Source of the DNA: Lysinibacter cavernae | Lineage (GTDB): Bacteria > Actinomycetota > Actinomycetes > Actinomycetales > Microbacteriaceae | Reading direction: 5' to 3' | Assembly (NCBI RefSeq): GCF_011758565.1 | Contig: NZ_JAAMOX010000002.1 | Span: 186,001 to 250,000, forward strand | Length of the DNA: 64,000 nucleotides | Part shown: piece after piece, positions 27,609-37,600 of the stretch | Layout: every line of letters begins with the position of its first letter | How positions within the stretch are numbered: position 1 is the first letter of the stretch | Notes under the pieces: model-generated | Told to the model about the DNA's origin: nothing | Databases searched by the model: none | The model's input: only the letters and a program-made list of their open reading frames with translations | Position numbers and translations under genes: made by a program

Positions 27609-27807
27609 ATACCCAAACAGATTCGCAAACCTGTCGTCCGTAGCAACCTGGGAAGCGGAGGGCATCATCGTAAACGACTTGGCTGCACATCTCAACGCGA
27701 CCGAACTCCGGACAGTGGCTGACCGCGGGGACGGAATCCAGACAGGGGCACCAGGATAACGCTCGGGGTCACACAAAATCGAGTATTGTTCCTGCGGCTC
27801 AGAACGA
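27609..27807. other. Intergenic stretch with no clear gene
   Basis: Between the RCC1 terminator and the second leader copy there is one short plus-strand frame ending at 27760 (ATWEAEGIIVNDLAAHLNAT is part of it) without a start codon or ribosome-binding site. It may be the tail of a lost gene. Nothing else is seen. Confidence 0.4.
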
Positions 27808-28020
27808 GCGACATATTTTTGGCAGACGTGTGTCTTGTTCTAGTGGCGGGTCATTCAACATTCCTCCCCCAAGCGCCGTCCCAATGGCGCGACCCGCCAA
27901 CTCGCATTGCCAGACAATGTTTGAGTATGGGGCGATCACCCAGCAATACCCCCCTATTGCCAGATGATCGCCCCACCTGAGGATTATGCGGAATAATAGT
28001 AGGAACACGAAAGCAGCTGT
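27808..28020 (+). ncRNA. Structured leader element, copy 2 (upstream of the intact sigma gene)
   Basis: Counterpart of 25035-25246. Hairpin A: TGGCGGGTC (27844-27852) with GACCCGCCA (27891-27899), enclosing GCGCCG/TGGCGC. Hairpin B: CATTG/CAATG (27905-27919). Hairpin C: GGGGCGATCA (27929-27938) with TGATCGCCCC (27965-27974). Compared with copy 1, the eighth pair of hairpin C changes from C-G to T-A on both sides, and a G-C pair in hairpin A becomes G-T, while loops differ freely. The 15-base block GCGACATATTTTTGG opens both copies and may be promoter sequence. Likely a cis-acting leader RNA. Confidence 0.6.
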
Positions 28021-28033
28021 TATTGGGGTTCTT

Positions 28034-29479
28034 ATGAACGACGCTGACCAGATCAAGTTGGCGCAACAGGGGGACGATGCTGCTGCGGCTGCCATTATTT
28101 CGTCATACCTGCCCTACTGGATGAGCGCGGCCCGGCAGATCATCGCGACAGACGTCCGCACATACAGCACGGGTGGGCCAAGAGTGGAACCCACTGACCT
28201 GGTTCAAGAAGCTGTGTTGAACCTGCTGGATCAGTGGAAGAAGAAGCAAGGTGCCGCGTCCAATCCGCGATCTTACGTGACCGCGACCATGCGAAACAAT
28301 TACGCAAACAAATTTCGTTCACCGCGCTCACGTGAGCGTTCAATTGATGAATTCGCTTTTGAAGAAACCCTCATCGTCGATGATTTTGAGCCAATCGATA
28401 CCTCTCGCGAAACTGCATTGATGCGTAGAGCGCTGACGAGCTTGGCGCCGGACCATCAAACGGTTCTACAATCCGTCACAATCGAGGGGATGAAACCGGG
28501 CGACCTGACAGTACTGCTTGACCGACCAGCTCCCGCAGTCTCGAATTTGCTCGCCCGAGCGAAGAAAGCGCTGTTCCGTCAGGTGCTCATTGAGCACCTT
28601 CGCGAGGGCGGCACCACGTGCAAGGAGAACGCGGAAAAGCTTCCCGCTCGTGTGTCCGATGACCATGGCTCTCATGGTTCCGCTGAGCCAGGAGTGGACC
28701 ATGTGCATAAGTGCGAAGATTGCCAACGGAACTGGCGACGCTTCGCCACGATCATGAGCGCATTCGGGCTGCTGCCTCTGTTGACGGTCACGCAACTCGC
28801 CAATGGCAGTACCCCCGCAGCAGCGGCCGGGGAATCCACGTCAGGCCAGGCTCCGTTGGACCCTTCGCACGCAATATACATCTCGCCCGACAGTAGTGGA
28901 AACAGGCTACCGTCCGATCCTGGTCAAGCAGAAACAGCCGCTGCAGCAGAAAACAAGATTTCGGTGACGTCAACAGCGCGAACAACTGGTCGGCTTTTGA
29001 GTGTGCTCTCATCTCAAGCTGTGCTTGTAATAGGCGTTGTCAGTCTCTCCGTCTTTGCGCTAGCACTCGGCGCGCATACTTTTCTTGGCAGCAAGCCGCA
29101 CCAGGCTATAACGACGTCAAGCGTTATCGACGGAAAGAATCCATACGAGGTTAGCTTCGACGTCGCGCTGGAAACAGCAGACAACGGCGCACTACTCAGT
29201 ATCAGAGCTAATTTTGCTGCACAGGATCAAGTGAACCTCACCGTCCACCAGATGACGCTGCAGCTCTCACCCGGCACGGAGCTACGCTCAACACCGAACG
29301 GGTTGCAATGCGAGACGGCAAATAAACTCACCACCTGTGATCCGGTTGGGGACCACTACGCAGAGCAATCAATCGTATTCGAGGTCAATAATCCGGACCC
29401 CGGAGGCTCATTCGATCTGAAGATCGACGCTAGAGCTGGCGAAGACTCGATCCGGGGGAAAGCCTCCGGGCAGTGGTGA
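28034..29479 (+). CDS. ECF-type sigma factor fused to anti-sigma-like zinc motif, membrane segment and C-terminal domain
   Basis: A 481-residue fusion. Sigma region 2 spans about residues 8-95 (VEPTDLVQEAVLNLLDQW), region 4 about 130-185 (LTSLAPDHQTVLQSVTIEGM then LLARAKKALFRQ). A zinc-binding anti-sigma-like motif follows: C196, then HVHKCEDC with C227 and C230. Hydrophobic segments are at about 237-255 and 322-349 (VLVIGVVSLSVFALALGAHT); the final 125 residues form a beta-rich domain with two cysteines. This is the layout of membrane-tethered ECF sigma factors with their own anti-sigma region. The start could also be ATG 27986, inside the leader. A decayed paralogue lies at 25212-25414. It probably responds to an envelope signal and may control the RCC1 protein; that link is inference. 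Confidence 0.85.
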   Translation: MNDADQIKLAQQGDDAAAAAIISSYLPYWMSAARQIIATDVRTYSTGGPRVEPTDLVQEAVLNLLDQWKKKQGAASNPRSYVTATMRNNYANKFRSPRSRERSIDEFAFEETLIVDDFEPIDTSRETALMRRALTSLAPDHQTVLQSVTIEGMKPGDLTVLLDRPAPAVSNLLARAKKALFRQVLIEHLREGGTTCKENAEKLPARVSDDHGSHGSAEPGVDHVHKCEDCQRNWRRFATIMSAFGLLPLLTVTQLANGSTPAAAAGESTSGQAPLDPSHAIYISPDSSGNRLPSDPGQAETAAAAENKISVTSTARTTGRLLSVLSSQAVLVIGVVSLSVFALALGAHTFLGSKPHQAITTSSVIDGKNPYEVSFDVALETADNGALLSIRANFAAQDQVNLTVHQMTLQLSPGTELRSTPNGLQCETANKLTTCDPVGDHYAEQSIVFEVNNPDPGGSFDLKIDARAGEDSIRGKASGQW

Positions 29480-29668
29480 CCGAGCTGCGCCAAACACAGC
29501 GCATAGTTACCTCATCCTGATAACCGAGACGAAATCAACCTCTCTAAGCAGAGGCCGTCGTGCCGGTTTTGTGAGTTATGGGCGGATACCCGTCACCGTT
29601 TGATAACAAAGATACATAAAATAATCAAAATGGCTCATCCCTCTTGGCCAACCTGCCAGAATTGGGGC

Positions 29669-30451
29669 ATGACTACCCCCCAAGATCAGCAGAATCCCCC
29701 TGCCTACCAGCAGCCAGCACCTTCCTACCAGCAGCCGATGGCCAAGGCCAGCAGCGGCCTCGCAATTGCCGCACTCGTTGTCGGCATCGTTGCCTTCCTC
29801 ATGGGATTGCTTCCCGTCGGCGGCATCATCGTCGGTATCGTTGCCGTCGTGCTTGGCATTATCGCCCTCGTCAAGAAGCAGTCAAAGGCCATGGGAGTCA
29901 CCGGTCTTGTCCTTGGCACCATCGGACTTATCTCATCGATTGTTGTCACGATTATCGCCGGTGCCGTCACTGGTGCGATCGTTGATGAAATCGACAAGCA
30001 GTCGCAGGTAACAGTTGAGGGCGACGCCGACGCAGGAACGCGCGACAACCCCGTTGCACTCGGAACCGCGATCAACGGTAAAGACTGGACCGTGACGATC
30101 AACAGCTTTGACGCGGCGAGCACCCAGGCTGTGCTTGACGCCAACCCGCTCAACGAGGCCCCAGCAGAGGGCATGGTGTACGCCGTCGTGAACGCTACGT
30201 ACACCTACACCGGCGAAGATTCCAGCATCCCCGCCCTCGTAACCATTGCCTATGTGACCTCCGACGGCACGGTCATCACATCAGCGGATGGGTTCGCTGT
30301 TGCTCCAGAGCCAACGCTTGGCCTGGATGAGCTCTACAACGGCGGCTCGGTCACGGGCAACACCGTGCTCCTGATTCCAGAAGCAGCCGACGGAGTGCTT
30401 CGCGTCACCCCCGGACTGCTCGCAAAAGAAATCTTTGTTGCGACCAAGTAA
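29669..30451 (+). CDS. Membrane protein with DUF4190 and DUF4352-like domains
   Basis: A 260-residue protein. A Gln/Pro-rich cytoplasmic head (QQNPPAYQQPAPSYQQP) is followed by two membrane segments with the glycine-rich hairpin typical of DUF4190 (LLPVGGIIVGIVAVVLGIIA). From residue 125 an extracellular domain of the DUF4352 / telomeric-repeat-binding-factor-2-like immunoglobulin class begins (TRDNPVALGTAINGKDWTVT, then GMVYAVVNATYTYTGEDSS). The ATG at 29669 gives MTTPQDQQN; an upstream frame extension is ignored. A strong terminator follows. Function unknown; such proteins are common on actinobacterial membranes. Confidence 0.85.
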   Translation: MTTPQDQQNPPAYQQPAPSYQQPMAKASSGLAIAALVVGIVAFLMGLLPVGGIIVGIVAVVLGIIALVKKQSKAMGVTGLVLGTIGLISSIVVTIIAGAVTGAIVDEIDKQSQVTVEGDADAGTRDNPVALGTAINGKDWTVTINSFDAASTQAVLDANPLNEAPAEGMVYAVVNATYTYTGEDSSIPALVTIAYVTSDGTVITSADGFAVAPEPTLGLDELYNGGSVTGNTVLLIPEAADGVLRVTPGLLAKEIFVATK

Positions 30452-30467
30452 CAACGCTATTTGAGCG

Positions 30468-30507
30468 AACGATGCCCTCCCGGCAGAAGAACCGGGAGGG
30501 CATCGTT
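30468..30507 (+). terminator. Strong hairpin terminator
   Basis: AACGATGCCCTCCCGG (30468-30483) pairs perfectly with 30492-30507 across an 8-base loop, 17 bp after the DUF4190 gene stop. Confidence 0.88.
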
Positions 30508-30556
30508 GTATCTGCATGTCGTATCCACCCCGTAGGATGCCGGAAAGGAGAAGTTG

Positions 30557-31153
30557 ATGGCGAGATACTTTATTGCCGACGTGCATCTCGGGCACGCCTC
30601 GGTTGCTACTCGACGAGGTTTTTCGACGGTTGAGCAGCACGACGAGACCGTGCTTGGGCAGTTGCAAGCCCTCACCGCGTCCGACGAGCTCTACATTCTT
30701 GGAGACCTCTCGAGCGGTCGACCACACGAGGAAGACAGAGCCCTTGAGCTTCTGAGCGGCATCCAACCGCTCACGCACTTCATCGCCGGCAACCACGACA
30801 GCATCGCGAGCATCAACCGCAATGGGTGGAAGCGGAGGGCCGCCTTTGACGCTGTGTTTGCAAGCGTGCGAGACTTCGCGGTCATCCGCGTCAACGGCCA
30901 GCAGGTGCTTCTTTCGCACTACCCCTATGCGGCCACGGGCGATGGGCCAGGTCGCGGACCGGCGCGCTACACCGAGTTTCGACTTCCGGATGTTGGCGAG
31001 CTGCTCATCCACGGCCATACCCACCAGTCAACGCCACACGCGGATAATCCTCGCGAGCTCTGCGTCTCGTGGGAAGTCCGCCGCGGCATCGCTCACGAAG
31101 CCGAGGCGAACGAGTGGGTCGCCGCGCGCAGGGCAACCCGCGAGGCCTTTTAG
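30557..31153 (+). CDS. Calcineurin-like metallophosphoesterase
   Basis: A 198-residue phosphoesterase with the two-metal motifs in order: FIADVHLGHA, ILGDLSSG, IAGNHDS, LLSHYPYA and HGHTHQST. AAGGAG is six bases ahead of the ATG at 30557; a TTG one codon earlier is less likely. Relatives are small cytosolic phosphodiesterases or phosphatases of uncertain substrate. Its stop codon overlaps the stop of the convergent lipoprotein gene by four bases. Confidence 0.9.
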   Translation: MARYFIADVHLGHASVATRRGFSTVEQHDETVLGQLQALTASDELYILGDLSSGRPHEEDRALELLSGIQPLTHFIAGNHDSIASINRNGWKRRAAFDAVFASVRDFAVIRVNGQQVLLSHYPYAATGDGPGRGPARYTEFRLPDVGELLIHGHTHQSTPHADNPRELCVSWEVRRGIAHEAEANEWVAARRATREAF

Positions 31154-31560
31154 CGAGTCATTGAGGCAAACGAGTAGTCGACGAGGAACTCGCCGTCTGC
31201 TTGCGTGAGCACCACGGTAACCGTACGCTCACCGTTGTTCAGCGAAAACGACTGAATCTTCTTATCGTCAGTGTTGCTGCCGTGGATGACGTAGCCCTCT
31301 TGTTCGAGGTCGCTCACGGCCCGCTTTTGGGCGGCCTCGTCGTTCACCACAACGGTGACAGCCCAGCCGTCGTCACCCATCGTGTCCGCTTCGATGATTT
31401 TGCCGTCGGTCACGGTGAAGTCTGAGGGGAACTCAGCGGGAAGTGATACGGCGGGCCTCGATTCCTGTGCCCCACCACCATCCGTACAACCGGCCAGAAG
31501 CGGCGCAGAAATGAGCGCCCCGATGAGAGCAAGAGAGGCGGCGATCTGGCGTGACTTCAT
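31150..31560 (-). CDS. Small lipoprotein of unknown function
   Basis: A 136-residue lipoprotein with signal segment IAASLALIGALISAPLLAGC; lipobox LLAGC. AAGGA precedes the ATG at 31560. The mature domain (about 110 residues) has two similar halves rich in Thr and Val (GWAVTVVVNDEAA and RTVTVVLTQADGEFLVDYSF). Located just downstream of the giant surface protein gene, same strand, separated by a hairpin region; a functional tie is possible but unproven. Confidence 0.72.
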   Translation of the reverse strand: MKSRQIAASLALIGALISAPLLAGCTDGGGAQESRPAVSLPAEFPSDFTVTDGKIIEADTMGDDGWAVTVVVNDEAAQKRAVSDLEQEGYVIHGSNTDDKKIQSFSLNNGERTVTVVLTQADGEFLVDYSFASMTR

Positions 31561-31611
31561 GTGGTCCTTCTTTGTTGAGAATGCGTGAAAAGGTGCTTTC
31601 ACCCCCTCAGG

Positions 31612-31648
31612 GGATGGGCCCACCGCTCGAAAGCGGGGACCCACCCCC
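31612..31648 (-). terminator. Probable terminator downstream of the giant surface protein gene
   Basis: The G/C-rich stretch contains ACCGCT-CGAA-AGCGG within GGGCCC...GGGACCC, which can fold into a stem-loop with a CGAA tetraloop, about 25-60 bases after the surface protein stop on the minus strand. Confidence 0.5.
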
Positions 31649-31671
31649 TTCAGGATGTGTGATGCGTTGGG

Positions 31672-34600
31672 TTAGCTCGTGAGCTCGCCCTCGGCCTTCT
31701 CGTTACGACGACGAGTCGCCATCACGATGAACCAAGCGCCTGCAAGCAGCAGGAGCATTCCACCAGCGGCTGGGAACAACATGTCCCCACCCGTAACAAC
31801 CAGCGGTGGCTGAACTTCTGCAGGTGCAAGAACCTCAAACGTTGCTGATGTGTCTCCGCTGAAGTCAGAGGTCAGAGTCACAGTGTGAACTCCGCTCTCG
31901 AACGGCTTCGGCAGGGTGAAGCTAAAGGTAACCTCACCGTTTGCATCCGCGACCTGACCGCCAAGAGCGATCGGTTCGGAGTGCAGGGTTGCGGTAACCA
32001 TTTCGCCAGGCTGGAATCCGTAGCCGTACGCTACCTGGTCGCTACCAGGAGCAAGCTCGGCTTCCTTCAGCACAACCCTGGTCAGGCCAACACGGATGAC
32101 CAACTGATCAGAGATGTTCCCCGAGGGGTCCGTCACGTCAACAGTGATCTTGTCACCCGGCTTCTGCGGAGTGTCAAGGGAGATCGTGAAACGGCAGTCA
32201 TCGTCCGTCGTTCCAGTTCCAATAACGTTTCCATCCTGATCACGAATCGTGATGGTGGTTCCGGCCTCTGCACAACCAGTAATCTCGTTTCCGTCGGTGG
32301 GGTCAACCACTGGCGGCTTCGGCTTACTGGTGTCGACCTTCACGGCTACCTGTACGGAGTTACCAACGGAGTCGGTCACAACAACAAATACCTTGTCAGT
32401 CTCCTTAAGTGGAGTCTTCGGGGTAAAGGTGAAGCGGCCGTTCTCGTCGATGGTAATCGTTCCAGGAACTTCGGCTCCCGCTCCATCAACAACCGTTAGG
32501 AAGTCTTCAGAAGCGATCGTTCCGCCCGTGACCTTGAGCCCGTTTGAGGGATCAACGATCGGCGCAGTTGGGGCAGTCGTGTCAACAGGTACCAGTACCG
32601 GTTCACTCGTGTTGCCAGCCTCATCAGATACAACCACATACACCTTGACGTCTTCCGTCAGTGGTGTCTTTGGCGTAAACGTGAAGTTACCGTCTGCATC
32701 AACCACAACAGTTCCTTCGACAGGGTCACCCTTGCCGTCAACCATCGTCACCTTGCCATCCTTCTCAACGTTCGAGCCAGTAACGACCTTTCCGTTGGAA
32801 TCATGGACCACAGGGTCAACCGGTGGCGTGGTGTCAACGATTACGTCGATCGGATCCGTCCCGTTACCCGAAGGATCAGTGATAATAACCTGAACCTTGT
32901 CCTCCTCAGTCAGAGGAGTCTCAGGAACAAAGGTGAAGTTACCGTCAGGATCAACAACTACCGTTCCCGGCACCTCTTCACCCTTCTCATCGATAACCGT
33001 AACCTTGTCATCCGTATCAATAGGACCACCGATAATTTCCTTACCGTTGGAGTCCTTGATGTCCGGAACAACAGGCGGAACCTGATCAATGTAGATCACC
33101 GTTGCAGGCGAGTTCGTACCAGCAGGGTTCGTCTGAACCACACTGACCTTGTCACCGTGCTTCAACGAATCAGCAGCAGGAGTAACACTCCACGAACCGT
33201 CCAGCTCAACTGTGACCTTCGCGTCAGGAACACCAGGCAGCGAAACCGTAATCGTGAACCCAGGGGTTCCCGTTCCAGTAATCACATCACCCTTCGACGG
33301 CGCCACATACGGAGCCATCACTACTGAACCATCAACCTTGACAGGAGTCGCAGGCGACTCGTTGCCAACAGCATCCGTAGCCGTTACCGTCAGCTCCGTT
33401 CCACCCGCAAGCTGCGGATCAAACGAAATACTGAACGAACCGTCAACAGAGTCAGCCTTTACCTCAGCGATAACGTCTCCGGTCTTGTTGTATACCTTCA
33501 CCGTTGAGCCAGGCTCAGCAGTTCCGTACACAAGCGTTCCGTTCGACGGGTTCACCACAGGGGCAACCGGAGCGATGGTGTCAATTTCAACATCAACCGG
33601 CTCCGACGTGTTACCAGCAGGATCAGTAACAACAACCTGAACCTTGTCACCCTCAGTCAGAGGGGTCTCAGGAACGAAGGTGAAGTTACCCTCAGGATCA
33701 ACAGTTACCGTTCCCGGCACCTCTGACTTGTCCTTCTCATTGATCACAGTAACCTTGTCACCCGCATCAATCGGACCACCGGTGATTGTCTCACCGTTGG
33801 ATTCCTCAACATGAGGCTGAGCAGGCGGAGTCGTGTCAATCGTGACGTCAACCGGCTCCGACGTGTTACCAGCAGGATCAGTAACAACAACCTGAACCTT
33901 GTCATCCTCAGTCAGAGGAGTCGTAGGAACAAAGACGAAGTTACCCTCAGGATCAACAGTTACCGTTCCCGGCACCTCTGACTTGTCCTTCTCATTGATG
34001 ACCGTAACCTTGTCACCCGCATCAATCGGACCACCGGTGATTGTCTCACCGTTGGAGTCCTTGATAACAGGCTGACCAGGGTTCGTCGTGTCAACAGGTA
34101 CCAGTACCTGTTGGCTCGAGTTACCGGCCTTATCAGTCACAACGATGTATACCTCGTCATCCTCGGTGAGAGGAGTCTTCGGGGTAAACGTGAAGTTACC
34201 GTCTGCATCAACCACAACAGTTCCTTCGACAGGGTCACCCTTGCCGTCAACCATCGTGACCTTGCCATCCTTCTCAACGTTCGAGCCAGTAACGACCTTT
34301 CCGTTGGAATCGTTGACGACAGGATCAGCAGGATCGGTGGTGTCAATCGTGACGTCAACCGGCTCCGACGTGTTACCAGCAGGATCAGTAACAACAACCT
34401 GAACCTTGTCACCCTCAGCCAGAGGGGTCTCAGGAACGAAGGTGAAGTTACCCTCAGGATCAACAGTTACCGTTCCCGGTACCTCTGACTTGTCCTTCTC
34501 ATTGATCACAGTAACCTTGTCACCCGCATCAATCGGACCACCGGTGATTGTCTCACCGTTGGATTCCTCAACATGAGGCTGAGCAGGCGGAGTCGTGTCA

Positions 34601-37600
34601 ATCGTGACGTCAACCGGCTCCGACGTGTTACCAGCAGGATCAGTAACAACAACCTGAACCTTGTCATCCTCAGTCAGAGGAGTCGTAGGAACAAAGACGA
34701 AGTTACCCTCAGGATCAACAGTTACCGTTCCCGGCACCTCTGACTTGTCCTTCTCATTGATGACCGTAACCTTGTCACCCGCATCAATCGGACCACCGGT
34801 GATTGTCTCACCGTTGGAGTCCTTGATAACAGGCTGACCAGGGTCCGTCGTGTCAACAGGTACCAGTACCTGTTGGCTCGAGTTACCGGCTTCATCAGTC
34901 ACAACGATGTATACCTCGTCATCCTCGGTGAGAGGAGTCTTCGGGGTAAACGTGAAGTTACCGTCTGCATCAACCACAACAGTTCCTTCGACAGGGTCAC
35001 CCTTGCCGTCAACCATCGTCACCTTGCCATCCTTCTCAACGTTCGAGCCAGTAACGACCTTTCCGTTGGAATCATGGACCACAGGGTCAACCGGTGGCGT
35101 GGTGTCAACGATTACGTCGATCGGATCCGTCCCGTTACCCGAAGGATCAGTGATAATAACCTGAACCTTGTCCTCCTCAGTCAGAGGAGTCTCAGGAACA
35201 AAGGTGAAGTTACCGTCAGGATCAACAACTACCGTTCCCGGCACCTCTTCACCCTTCTCATCGATAACCGTAACCTTGTCATCCGTATCAATAGGACCAC
35301 CGATAATTTCCTTACCGTTGGAGTCCTTGATGTCCGGAACAACAGGCGGAACCTGATCAATGTAGATCACCGTTGCAGGCGAGTTCGTACCAGCAGGGTT
35401 CGTCTGAACCACACTGACCTTGTCACCGTGCTTCAACGAATCAGCAGCAGGAGTAACACTCCACGAACCGTCCAGCTCAACTGTGACCTTCGCGTCAGGA
35501 ACACCAGGCAGCGAAACCGTAATCGTGAACCCAGGGGTTCCCGTTCCAGTAATCACATCACCCTTCGACGGCGCCACATACGGAGCCATCACTACTGAAC
35601 CATCAACCTTGACAGGAGTCGCAGGCGACTCGTTGCCAACAGCATCCGTAGCCGTTACCGTCAGCTCCGTTCCACCCGCAAGCTGCGGATCAAACGAAAT
35701 ACTGAACGAACCGTCAACAGAGTCAGCCTTTACCTCAGCGATAACGTCTCCGGTCTTGTTGTATACCTTCACCGTTGAGCCAGGCTCAGCAGTTCCGTAC
35801 ACAAGCGTTCCGTTCGACGGGTTCACCACAGGGGCAACCGGAGCGATGGTGTCAATTTCAACATCAACCGGCTCCGACGTGTTACCAGCAGGATCAGTAA
35901 CAACAACCTGAACCTTGTCACCCTCAGTCAGAGGGGTCTCAGGAACGAAGGTGAAGTTACCCTCAGGATCAACAGTTACCGTTCCCGGCACCTCTGACTT
36001 GTCCTTCTCATTGATCACAGTAACCTTGTCACCCGCATCAATCGGACCACCGGTGATTGTCTCACCGTTGGATTCCTCAACATGAGGCTGAGCAGGCGGA
36101 GTCGTGTCAATCGTGACGTCAACCGGCTCCGACGTGTTACCAGCAGGATCAGTAACAACAACCTGAACCTTGTCATCCTCAGTCAGAGGAGTCGTAGGAA
36201 CAAAGACGAAGTTACCCTCAGGATCAACAGTTACCGTTCCCGGCACCTCTGACTTGTCCTTCTCATTGATGACCGTAACCTTGTCACCCGCATCAATCGG
36301 ACCACCGGTGATTGTCTCACCGTTGGAGTCCTTGATAACAGGCTGACCAGGGTTCGTCGTGTCAACAACGATCTTGACCGGCTTCGACTTGTTTCCTGCA
36401 GGATCGGTAACAACAACAAATACGTTGTCCGTTTCCGTGAACGCGACGTCAGGGACGAACGTGAATTCTCCCTTGTCCGTAATCGTCGTGTTTCCAGGGA
36501 TCGGGTTACCAATTGAGTCCACAACGGTCACGCTGTCGAGAGGCGCAATCGGGCGCCCCTTCACAACGGAGCCGTTGGAGTCATCAACGTCAGGCGATTC
36601 AGGGTTTACCTGATCAACCTTTACCGAGACAACTGCCGACCTGAAGCCGTGGGTATCCGTAGCAACTACGAACAGGTCATCCCCATCCTTGGTGGGAGCG
36701 GTGATCGTGATCGTGAACTCACCAGTCGCACCTGACGTGCCAGTACCAACCGTTTCACCCTTTGCGTTGGTGACGGTAATGCTGGTGTTGGCTTCGGCCT
36801 GACCGGTTACGGTCGTGCCGTTGGTGGGCTTCACCACTGGGGCAGTAGGCGTCTTGATGAACTCGACCGTGGCCGTGTTCTTCGATTCCTTGCCTGCAAC
36901 CGCAAAGGTAAACACAGCGTCGCCGGCGGTGACAGAGGTGACGGTAGCCGTGTAGGTACCATCTCCGTTGTCATCAACCTTCGAAACAGTGCCACGGGTG
37001 CTGTTGATCGTGACAGCGTCGCCTCCATCAAGAACGGGGTTACCGAACTCGTCAAAGAGCGTTACCGTCACGGTCGCCTTGTGCGTTCCGTTTGCCTCAG
37101 CAAAATCCGGTGTAGCCGTGATCGCTGCGGAACTGCTGTTCGCAGTTCCAGCAACAAACGTGATCGACTTTGCGTCGCCGATCGTCGCTGCACCAATTTG
37201 GCTGCTCACCTGGTAGGTGCCTGCCTTCTTCGAACGGAACGTTGCGGTTACAACGCCGTCCTTATCCGTGACATACGGCCCTTCCGAGATGATGACGTCG
37301 CTTGGAACGGTGAATCCGATCGCAGTGTTAGGCACTGCGTTCTCGTTCTTGTCCCGTACGGTTACGGTAGCCACAAACTGGTCAGAACCATCAGCGGTGA
37401 CCGTGCCGGATGGCGTGATCTCCCACGTTGATTCTGGAGCGAATGGAGCTCCCGAGATGAATTCAACAGCCTGTGGGCTGTTCTTCAGCTCGATTCCATC
37501 CACCTGAGCGGACACCAGGTAGAAACCAGCCGTTGCCGAAGTAACGCTTACAGAAGCGATACCTTGCGCGTTGGTCGTACCCGTCGCTGCGGATACGTTC

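Noticed and set aside
27623-27760. Plus-strand coding-like fragment after the RCC1 gene
   Set aside because: No start codon or ribosome-binding site and no recognised family; mentioned only as a possible gene remnant.
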